DNA of 64,000 nt from Sternotherus odoratus (lineage: Eukaryota; Chordata; Testudines; Kinosternidae): positions 37,264,890 through 37,328,889 of the forward strand of contig JAVMKO010000003.1 in the NCBI GenBank assembly GCA_032164245.1, given 5' to 3'. Below are positions 54,841 through 64,000 of this stretch, piece after piece (position 1 is the first letter of the stretch; every line of letters begins with the position of its first letter). A program made the position numbers and the translations under genes. The notes below the pieces were generated by a model. It was not told the origin of the DNA, searched no databases, and worked only from the letters and a program-made list of their open reading frames with translations.

Positions 54841-57470
54841 CTAGAAAAAATGACACAGGATATGGATCACATTAAAGAAGACTGTTAGAGGAGAAGAAAT
54901 TAAGTACAGCAGCTGTATATGCAAGAGACTCAGAGCACCAAGCCAAAAGACGAACTGAGTGTAAAAGCTAAGCTCTAAGCTCTCTAACTGTTCCTACGCA
55001 AGCTCTCAAAGTTCCCCTCAGCAAAAAAATTGTGCTTGAATAGACTTAGCTGCAGTGACAAGTACTCATGTGCAAGAAAGTCTCTCTGCCAACATAAGAA
55101 TGTAATGTAAGATGAAACTGTTTTACATATAGTTACCATGCATTTTAAGCCGTATATAATGAGAGTGTCATGAAATATGCTGTGTGTGAGTAGCAGTGTG
55201 TGGCAGAGTCTAAGGCTTAAGGAGAGGCCTGCTCCTGCTCCACTGAAGTCAATGGCAGCTTTATCATTGACTTCAATTGGCCATGTAATTTTAAGCATGT
55301 GAGTATCCCAAAGAGTTCAGTATTAACATGCTTTAAGCATGTACTTGAACATCTTATTAAATTGGGGTCCTGGCACAGTGAGATGTACACAGGACTTGTA
55401 CAGAGGATGTTCCACACACATGTCCAAATTAGGGAGCAGGAGAGGCAAGGACCAGCACCAGATCTTTGAGGGAAGTAATAAAGAATTCTAATAATCAGAT
55501 GTTTATTAAGTACGATAGCAGTCAATTACAAACGGAGTAGGATGTGGAACCTCAGGGAACAGCATGTCAAGGGTACAGCTGGTCAAAACATTTTTCGACA
55601 AACTCTATTTTGTCAATATCAAAATGTTATGCAAAAATGTATCAGCTTTGACAGAAGTTTCACCAGGAAGGTTTCTGGGGCGGGGGGAGGGAAGGAAATA
55701 GGGGGTGTCTCCGTTTTTTCTTTTTTTCTTTGCAAAATATTTCAAAAGGTCTCAGTTTATTCTGCATTAGAACAAAACAATGTTTTGAAACCTCAACATT
55801 TTAAATTAAACATAATTTGTTTTCTGGACAGCTCAACGCAAAAGTCCTGAGAGTGGAGTTTGAAATGTGGTGATGGTATCTCTCGAATGCTGTTGGACGT
55901 TGTGAAATCATGCAGCACTTCATTCTGCACTGCCTTGCACTCTGTGGACTCATTTACCCTATACAGATTGAGAGTAAAATGCTAGCAAATAAGAAGATAG
56001 CAAAGGTGTAAATGACCCTACTGACTTCCAGCCAGTGCAGAATCAGGCTTTCGGTCTCAGCTGGAACTGTAATACACTTCACTTCTCCTTGGGATATGAA
56101 ATACCTGTGCTGTGGTGGGCAGCAGGACTTTTTCGGAATAGCATTAAAACAGACATTTACAACACCTCAGTTTTGACATTTTCTACTCTGCTCTTGATGA
56201 TCCCTTTACAGTACTTAAAACAGAAAATGTTGTTACTACTGTGGTAAAGATTCCCACCTATGAATAGCATCCACTGTTATTGCTTATGGGTTACATTTTG
56301 TTCCCTGAAAATTGTTTCTTTTTGTTTACGTTACCCACCCTACTGCAACAGTAACTACAAAATACAAGTGGTCTATTTACACAAGGTATGTATCTATTAA
56401 ACTGTTATAATCCTGGGCCCAACCTGCAGTTCTTAGGCGAACAATGGGAGTTTTACCAGAGTAAGTCTGAAGATGAGCATGCTCCCTACCCTTAGTGACT
56501 TATCTTCTTCCTCACCTTTCCCTTTAACTTTCCTATTCTATTGTTGTCTGATCCTATTACATTAGCAACCATACTCATTACATAAACGACTACATAAAGT
56601 TACTTGCTTTTAACTCACTCTGAACAGGTACAGTAACTATTACAACTTTCTAACTTAATCACTCTGGCAACTATTTGTCTTTTACCTCAATTGGCTATTC
56701 CACCTCTTTCTTTTTTAGCTCTTGCTATTCCTGAGTCAGGTCTAACTTCCTCTTGGCCACAGAGAACCCACTGTCCCATCAGGATGGGACGTCTTGCAAA
56801 CATCCATCCCTCATTGTTACCAGTTTGTGAAGTAAAATCTGATGAAACAACATGTTGTATACAATTGCCACAAGACAGGTTCCCAGCACAGAGCTGCTCT
56901 TTTCGCTCTCTATGCAAGGCTCAGTGCTATAAGAAGGGCTTCCTGGGAGAATGCCAGTGAGAACATTACACAAGCAGAGTCTGAGAACAGGATGAGTCCC
57001 TAGGTCCCTCAGACCTTGTGGCTGTGACTCTTTGGGTCTGATTACCTTGTACTGATTTATGGCTTTAAAACTTCATTCTGGCTGAGCAGATTAAAAACTC
57101 TTGCTACATTTTCTTTCTGCTGAGTCATACAACCAGTGTACATGCCGCATATTGCTCAATTAGCCAAGCTCAATTCTTAGTTGCACCAGTATAAACCTGG
57201 AGTAACTCTACCGAAGGCATTAGAGTTACTTTTATTTTGGGATTTATAGAGATGTTATGTAGCTGCATTTGGCCCTTAGGATTTTAAAATACACAAAACC
57301 AGAACTAGGAGGTATGCAGCAAGTCACTGTTTAAGTAAACAACAGGTGTTTTATACTGTTCAATGTCTATGCTGCAAAAGAAAATTTAAAAAAATCCCAA
57401 ACAATTCATGACAGTGACTGCATTCCATCAATGATTTTAATGTCCAGTCTAGAAAAACCTTCTTAAATAC
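54841..57470 (-). other. DST: DST intron, nothing recognised
   Basis: Old repeat text near 55215-55285 (cctgctcctgctccactgaagtcaatggcagctttatcattgacttc) resembles ancient LINE relics. The remainder is AT-rich and featureless to me. Confidence 0.45.
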
Positions 57471-57588
57471 CTCTGCAAGGATCATTTTTCACTAAGAATT
57501 CATCCAGTGCCATCCAGCCACCTCCAACGCGAACCATAACTGTACTTCGCAAGATGCGAACAAGACGCAGCTGTTGAGAGTCACCAAA
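57471..57588 (-). CDS. DST: dystonin exon, Gas2 (GAR) domain second half
   Basis: 118 nt: acceptor aatctttttacag, donor gtattt; phase 0 in, phase 1 out. Encodes [20 protein letters not shown] and [19 protein letters not shown]. The [14 protein letters not shown] core is the signature of the Gas2-related microtubule-binding domain, with the conserved Trp and the closing DPCR. It joins to VHHHGSK in the next exon. Confidence 0.97.
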
Positions 57589-60500
57589 CTGTAAAAAGAT
57601 TAAACAAAATGCTAAGGTTTCCAGTAGTTCTCCCCACATAAAACATGCATTTCAGCTCTGATGGGTTAAAATCATCCATTCCAAATTTCTGTTTTAATTT
57701 CTAATCATTAGTAAACAATTAAAATATGATTTTTTATGAAAATTGTCAATTCTGTTAGGATTTCAAGGTGAACACCAGTGTATTAATCCAAAGAAATATG
57801 GTAGGATTGTGAAAAAAGGCTGCCAGGTTTAACTTTATGCTTGATTCTCAAGAGTTTGTCTAATCTTGTGAAAGCAGCAAAATTAGTAATACAATAATTG
57901 GTTAGATTCTGCATTTGTGTGAATTAATCATGAAAACTTTCACTGAACTCTTTTTGCAACAGCAGGGATACAGTTTTCAAAGATATGAAACTTTCATCTG
58001 AAAAGTGTGGGAAAACTGTTCAAATGATAGATCAGTGGACTAGAATTTCAGATAAATCAGGGGAGCTTTACATTCTTCCACTCATCAGCTGAGCACAGGA
58101 ACACCTTACAGAGTCATTTTAACAGATCTAAGCCACCCTCCTCCCTATGGCTGGGTGAAAGTGGCATAACTGATAAAAAGGGGCTGTGATTTGGGGTTGC
58201 TATATTGGCCCTTTGGGGCAACTGGCAGCTAGAACAATCTTGATCTGTGTGCAGAGCAAACCCATGATTCATAGGATCACAAAGATGGGTTAAAGCCATC
58301 TTTCCACCCCTCCTGTGTTGTGCTGACCACTTATTTCGTGCTGCTGAAGACTGGGCCTAAAGCGTAGTATTGTCTTGAAAAATGTTCAGTATAGTCTGTA
58401 TGAAATACCTTCAAAACCCTACAGAATCCTCTGTACATCACTGGATCAAATTTGGATCAAGTTAGTAGTGATCAAACGATATACCCTTCTCATTATTTGG
58501 TGGCCTGTGCGAAAACAGCTGGCTGCTTTGATCCATTCCTACCAATGTCCGCAACATCAAATAATATTGCCTTTACAACTGGCACACCTGCTGGCAGTTT
58601 CTGCAGCATAGGCCAAGCATTCAGTTAGCATGGGAGAGAATTAAGCTTTAACCTCAAAAACAGGTTTGAAGCACTTTTGTTTAGTTGAGGGATTATTGCG
58701 GAGAGGTTTGCACAACTATGACAACATGCTGTACTTGTTATGTGGAAAACAGAAGACACTTTGCTTTCCAGTATTATCAATCCAAAACCTTCCATGAGAT
58801 CTATATTAATTTAACATTCATAATTTCCTGAAGGATCCCACAATCCCATGAAAACCAGAACCAGAGGGATCCAGCACCTTCTAGCTGATGGCATACGTTT
58901 AATTTGATATCCAATCCTGAGGCCAAATCACGACAATCATGCATGAAGAACCTCACTGAAGTCAATTGTAGTCAAATCTTGGTTAGAATCTGACTGCTGG
59001 AGTACCTGTAGCTACTTGCTCCAGTGAAGTGACAGAAACATGTCAAAGCAAAATCACACAAATGTGCTCCTTACTTGTTAAAAAAGCTTTGGCACTGCTT
59101 AAGCAAAGTAGGCAAGAGAGGGCAGAAGGAATATTACTTCTGGGAACCAAACAATAGGAAGCTTACAAGTTTAATTTAATAATCAAAGAAAAATGTGTTC
59201 TACATGAGCAAAATGTAAATTTAAATGAACTATGTTAGATTTTTTAATCCATTAAATAGCTTTATAATGAGGAACCACCTTCTTAAATATGTAGATCAAT
59301 GAGACAGCACGTAGCTCAAAGTCTACACTATTTTGTTTTGCCTATTAAGGAGGAGGTTTCTTTTTATTCTTTGTGAAACCTTGAAGATCCCCTTGCTTAA
59401 GCTTTTTAATACCCCATTTAGGCTCTGCGTTGCAACCAGACTAAGTCATGGATACTTCCTTTGAAACCTGTTTATACTGCAAGTTGTTCAGCTAGCATGG
59501 CTGCTGTCAAATAGTACAACTTCCAATGTGTTGCTTCCAAAATGATCCTATTTTGGATACAGACTTTTTGGTCAATATTTATTACTGTTTTACCTAACCT
59601 GAAATGAGAGAAACATGCAGTTTAATGAATTTATAAGTTGTGTAGTGTCATGAAGAAAAAAATCTGCTCTTGGTTACAGCCATGTAAATCCATTGGTACC
59701 AGAACAGAATTAGCCAAGCTTATTTAGGGAATTTAGTATCCTTTGCTGAAATAATGTTTTGTAGCTTCTTGCAGCAATAAACTTCAGTTAATCACAATAG
59801 CTACTCTACTTTTCCTTTCTCAGACACAAGATGAGTATAGTTTTCAAACAGTCTTACCAAATCAAGACCTTCTCTTTCTAAATATTAACTCATTTTAAAA
59901 AGTTAGGACAGAAGAAGTACGTTGGCAAAGGTAGGTAGTGAAGGCTAGTCTTTGCTGAGCACACACTAGGCTGTAATAATCTCTGCCAACAACATTTTAA
60001 AAGCCACGGCAAAATTACCATTTCTGTAGTATCTTTAGCACTAGAACACCTAAAATCATCTATTCATATAATTGTTTTTCCAAGAACATGAATAAGATGC
60101 TAGTGGTAACTTTAGTGTTAGACATTTTCATATATTTAAAAGGCAGGCAAACTGATTCTATATTTTAATAGGTTGCATTTCTATGTCCATCCTGTAAAGG
60201 AATCATTGAATTGCGTTTCTTCCAATTAGTGTTGTATGGCATTTTCACAACCAGAGATACTGATGACCAAACTAACAAGCTAGAAATATTTTTAAACACA
60301 ATCACTGGACATCATAGCATCGGTATGAAGGCATGTTTTAAAAATGTTTTTGATGGGGGAATGGAAGCAGTCCAGATTTGAGCTTCAAGTTTACTCTGCT
60401 AACTCAGTCCACACAGTTTTGTATTAAAGATATGTGCAATACATTGTGAACTGATTCTTAATCAATCTGTTCATTTGATTTCTAATTTAATACACTGTGA

Positions 60501-60920
60501 TTTTTCAAGGATTCTGAAAATGGAGTGGTAATAAGTGACTAAGTAATATGACACAACATAGAATTCTGAGGCATGCTGCTGTAATATATATTACCTAAAA
60601 AAGCTCTGAATGGTAGAATAATTAACACTCTTTGTAAATCATAATTAAAATGCAAAGAAACTTATCATACAAATTGTTGCTATCCATTATCTGGTTCCCT
60701 TAAAAGTAATCTCCTTAATGAAACAAAGGGCAAAACAAAAAGGAGGGGGAGATCCTGAAACCAGAAAAACTTGATAGCATTTGCAGAAACACCACAGCTG
60801 ACCAACAATGAATTAGCTCAGGATGAAAGTATGGGAAAAGAGTGGCCACTGCAAGCTTAAATGACTATGCATTAGGGGAAAAAAAATAGAAACTTCAGAA
60901 CACATTCCACTGGTTTATAC
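57589..60920 (-). other. DST: DST intron, 3.3 kb, nothing recognised
   Basis: AT-rich with no clear recent transposon. A stretch near 58930-58985 (ggccaaatcacg ... cactgaagtcaattgtagtc) may be an ancient LINE relic. Confidence 0.45.
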
Positions 60921-60938
60921 CTGATTTCCCAGGAAGAA
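60921..60938 (-). CDS. DST: dystonin 18-nt microexon (FFLGNQ)
   Basis: Acceptor cttatcag, 18 nt, donor gtataa, phase 0 on both sides. Encodes FFLGNQ, which fits exactly between NKYR of the exon at 61815 and FGDSQQ of the exon at 57471 in the Gas2 domain of spectraplakins. It is too short for gene finders and would be missed in a plain ORF search. It is in phase and so could be optional, although it lies within the folded domain. Confidence 0.92.
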
Positions 60939-61814
60939 CTGATAAGAAATGAAAAATGGAAGAAAGACACAATTAGTTTAACAAGAAATTTTCTGTATGA
61001 CTCAAGAACACATGTAAACTAACACACACATTGAAACTTCTAAATCCAGGATCTAGTTTAGAGATGTGCAGGTAATTAGCTATCCAGAGTATGAAGTTAG
61101 AAGGAATCACAAGTCCTTTGTTACATTCCTGGTCCTTTTTTTCCTTTTAAAATTATCTGAAGATGTTCCATAGTCTTCCTTAGCCAAATATTGAACACCT
61201 CATCTGAAAATATTCTGGTTATTGGACCCGAGGGGAACAAATTACTTTCTCTGCAACATGGCAGATTCATCGCTGGTACCTGAAATCTTTTTAGGATACC
61301 TGGCACATTTCCTGTCTAGCTACTAGATGCATGTACAGTATGCTGGAATAAAGTAAAAAGAGGGGATGAGTATGATAAAAATGTTTGACCAAAGTATATT
61401 CAAAGTACAATACAGTCCCATGTGTTTAATTTAAAACTGCTTTGAAAAATCCATTTTTACTCAGATGTAAAAAAATCAATCAGTTTAAAAGTCAATATAT
61501 ACTGGTACACAGGACCAGCTACTGTTTAAATCATTTTGCTATTTAGATATACAAATGTCTCTAAATACTGAGAAAAATGGTTTATTTTAAGTTTGGAGGG
61601 AAGTTAAACATGTTATTAGTCTATATTTTCTAACACAAATTACTGATGTAAAGTTAGTTAAGCTGAAACTACATAATTTCCAGATAGACTTTGAGCAAAC
61701 ATAAGTATATGATACAAAGTTTTTGTAAATTAATGTAACCTGAATGCTCATGTAGTCCTGTTGCCTTGAGAATGTTTGGATGGAAAGAACCATGGAGATG
61801 TTGTGAAGACTTAC

Positions 61815-61889
61815 CCTGTACTTGTTATCCCCAATCTGCTCCACCTGGAATCGTTTTGCACATTTACATTTAGCTACCTGCCTTGTAAC
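61815..61889 (-). CDS. DST: dystonin exon, Gas2 (GAR) domain first half
   Basis: 75 nt: acceptor tgtttttggcag, donor gtaagt, phase 0 on both sides. Encodes [20 protein letters not shown] and DNKYR. The CKC motif contributes to the zinc site of GAR domains. Follows the EF-hand exon directly. Confidence 0.96.
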
Positions 61890-62054
61890 CTGCCAAAAAC
61901 ACAATTGGAATAATTATTTTAATGTTAACTATCACATTTATGAAGCCTTAAATAATTGGCAGAATTCAAGTTATATAGGAAGGAAAATAAAATTAATTAC
62001 ACTATTGTAGAATACACATTAGTTATCTGAGAGTTATAACTATAAAGAGAGTAC

Positions 62055-62209
62055 CTCATCTTCAATTTTGTCAGCATCTGTAAGAGGCTTGTATGCATCC
62101 TTGTTTGGATGAAGTGCTGCTACAAATTCATAATAGTCTATGTACCCATCACCATCTCTGTCAAAGATATCTGCCACTGCGCTCATTTCAAGTCGGCTGG
62201 TAGGGAATT
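62055..62209 (-). CDS. DST: dystonin exon, second EF-hand
   Basis: 155 nt: acceptor ggtttacag, donor gtactc; enters in phase 1, leaves in phase 0. Encodes [40 protein letters not shown] and [23 protein letters not shown] is a complete calcium-binding EF-hand loop (D-x-D-G-D-G-Y-I-D-x-x-E). This is the most upstream DST exon in the window; the first EF-hand, spectrin repeats and plakin and actin-binding regions must lie to the right. Together the nine exons give 377 codons plus stop in a single uninterrupted frame. Confidence 0.97.
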
Positions 62210-62267
62210 CTGTAAACCAAAAACATTACCAGGAGGTAAACCTTATAGATTTTCAATACCATTAGAG

Positions 62268-63071
62268 CAGTGGTTCCCAACCTTTTTTTGGCCATGCATC
62301 TCTAAACCTAAGCATCTCTAAAATCCTGATGCCCCCCCCCCCCTCGTGACATATAATTCTTATTATTCAAAAGGTGAACTCCTATTCACGTGGAGGAAGC
62401 CTAAAAGACCATTAACTTGGTCTAAACAAGCTTCCAAAGAACATGGCATCCATGAAAGAAAAATAAAAGAACGAAAGGACAGTTGAAGTACTGAGGAAGA
62501 AATCACTAAGAAATTGTTAAAAAAAAGAATAATAATATGAAGTGATATGAAAAAATAGCAAATAAAGATTCAAAACATATAATAGAGAACTGAAATGCAT
62601 AAATATAAAATAATTTGAATGGAAGCTTTTTCTGTAATACTTTGATCATTTTAAGGAGACCGTTCATCATGGATAGCGGGTATGAAACCAAATTTTAAAT
62701 ATTCCTCTGAATACTGACTAACTTTTTTCTTGCTTGCACTACTCATTTTATGCATAGGGTTTATGAAAGCAATAAATGTGAGAAAAACTTATGAAGTGAA
62801 ATGCACTTTGATGGTTGTGATGATGGTGATACACCAGGCATGGGCAAAAGCGTGCACACGGGCAGATTGCACTTAAGTGCGAACGGTTTGCACTTGGAGT
62901 GCAGAGCCCCTCCAAGCGGCCGCCAGGGGTGGGGGCATCAGCAGTATAATGAGGCCCCTAGAACCATAAGAAATGCAAAAAATTCACTGTTAATAACTCA
63001 TTCTCGAATTGCCCCCCTTAAAAATCAAATTTCCCCCCTGTGGGGCGTGTGCCCCACGTTGGGAACCACCG
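62268..63071. mobile_element. hAT-type element, 804 bp
   Basis: In a DST intron, 58 nt upstream of the EF-hand exon acceptor side. Flanked by the exact 8-bp duplication CATTAGAG (62260-62267 and 63072-63079). Ends cagtggttcccaacc and gttgggaaccaccg are inverted. Contains a C-run near 62332, AT-rich middle and the gccccacgtt-type right end. No transposase. Confidence 0.9.
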
Positions 63072-63855
63072 CATTAGAGGTATTGGATTTATCACAAATC
63101 TCAAATATTTTTAGCCAGTAATGACAGGTAATGTACACCAAAACACCAAGTACACTCAGAGAAAACAAATCTCTGAAAAGAGGTAGGCTGTCTCCAATGC
63201 TGGCTAGATTATGGATAATAATGAAGACATTAGTACATTTTTGGGAGAGAAGCCCAGTACTGAATGCGCCTAGCAACTGATGGGACGTTGAAAAAGCTTT
63301 CAAATGACATACAGTTCTACAGTCATGTAGCATGCTTGACCTTGAAAATGCAAATACCACCACAAATCAACAAGTCAAGTTGTTCCTGGGGCAATGTCAT
63401 ACAAGAATCTAAAGACAAATTAATCATTTAAAATGTAAGGCGTAAAAGCTTCTGATATGTTTTAAAAATGGAACTCTATAATCTGAAACCCTTCTTTGGT
63501 TGAGAACTCCTGCAGCAGCATATTCATTGCTCACTCACAGATTGTACAGGGAGATAAAGTATTACAATATGTTAAGCAAATAAAGTAAATTATTACAATA
63601 TACAAGCATGACTAGTCAACAGCAGTAGTGTCATGGACATTCAGCAACTACAGGCCTCCGCCACTTCGGCTCACAGGGTAGCTCTTTCAACTGATAGTAG
63701 TAGCAGGATCTTATCCTCAGAAGTGGGCCAATCATGTGAGGCAGACATGATCATACCATATACAGTATGTTACACACACCCCATGTTTCTGGAAGCTCAT
63801 CTGGATTATTTCAGGTGCAGAGGAGTTCTTATCTGCATAAGGGCTACCATGGTAG
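63072..63855 (-). other. DST: DST intron, nothing recognised
   Basis: AT-rich, short frames only. No further DST exon seen up to the right edge of the window. Confidence 0.45.
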
Positions 63856-63945
63856 CCAGGTGCTACCAGCAGGGACAGAACCCTGATCCTTTGACATAAA
63901 AAGCACAGGTCTCCACCACCTGAGCAAAAGGAATTGGTTAGAAGT
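63855..63945 (-). repeat. tRNA-derived SINE head (degenerate)
   Basis: On the minus strand: GCTCAGGTGGTGGAGACCTGTGC (A box) ... GGATCAGGGTTCTGTCCCTGCT (B box). The A-to-B spacing fits a tRNA-derived promoter. Flanking 63610-63855 may be the SINE body. Similar in plan to 38035-38135. Confidence 0.55.
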
Positions 63946-63986
63946 GGTAGGTTCTTATCTTTTATGTGGGCCAGCCACATGATCAC

Positions 63987-64000
63987 ACACACACACACAC
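63987..64000 (+). repeat. (CA)n microsatellite at window edge
   Basis: cacacacacacac run; continues beyond the window. Confidence 0.8.

Noticed and set aside
47136..62209. Assigning the spectraplakin exons to MACF1
   Set aside because: The C-terminal sequence ([19 protein letters not shown] ending) and the neighbouring collagen locus fit DST; MACF1 has a different ending.
1..64000. CRISPR arrays, bacterial operons, rRNA genes or origins
   Set aside because: None present; the intron-exon structure, LINEs and SINEs show a vertebrate nuclear sequence.

Overview
The window looks like a piece of reptile, most likely turtle, nuclear chromosome. Coding sequence is under 5% and is split into short exons with GT/AG borders. 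The repeats fit this: CR1 LINEs with the typical 3' tail, many hAT-like and TA-flanked DNA transposons, a solo LTR, tRNA-derived SINEs and old MIR copies. The species call rests on recognising repeat families by eye and was not tested by search. Almost every long open frame in the window lies inside GC-rich tandem arrays or transposons and is not a gene.

Right part (about 46.2-62.2 kb, minus strand): the last nine coding exons of DST (dystonin/BPAG1), joined in consistent phase. They encode the second EF-hand, the Gas2/GAR microtubule-binding domain (including an 18-nt microexon), a Ser/Arg-rich tail and a C-terminus with an EB1-binding SxIP motif. The stop codon is at 47136-47138 and a candidate poly(A) signal is near 46183. 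Three hAT-type elements with exact 8-bp target-site duplications sit in its introns.

Middle (about 15-46 kb): intergenic. It holds a long CR1 copy, a solo LTR with a 5-bp duplication, several transposons with GC-rich minisatellite cores, an element with inverted ends resembling DIRS retroelements, LINE ORF fragments, SINEs, and long unrecognised stretches.

Left part (about 3-15 kb, minus strand): a second gene, transcribed in the same direction as DST. It has a signal peptide exon, two exons that give most of a thrombospondin-N/laminin-G-like (TSPN) domain, a fourth exon with the conserved end of that domain, and five recognisable 54-nt collagen exons (six Gly-X-Y triplets each). This is the layout of a FACIT-type collagen without a von Willebrand A domain. 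COL21A1 is the collagen I would expect beside DST, but it has that domain, so the identity is open. The 3' half looks damaged: one acceptor is TG instead of AG, one collagen exon has lost both splice dinucleotides, and five of 30 triplet glycines are replaced, each explicable by one G-to-A change. The signal peptide and TSPN exons are intact. This mixed state, a decaying collagen or a locus reduced to a secreted TSPN protein, is the most interesting observation in the window.
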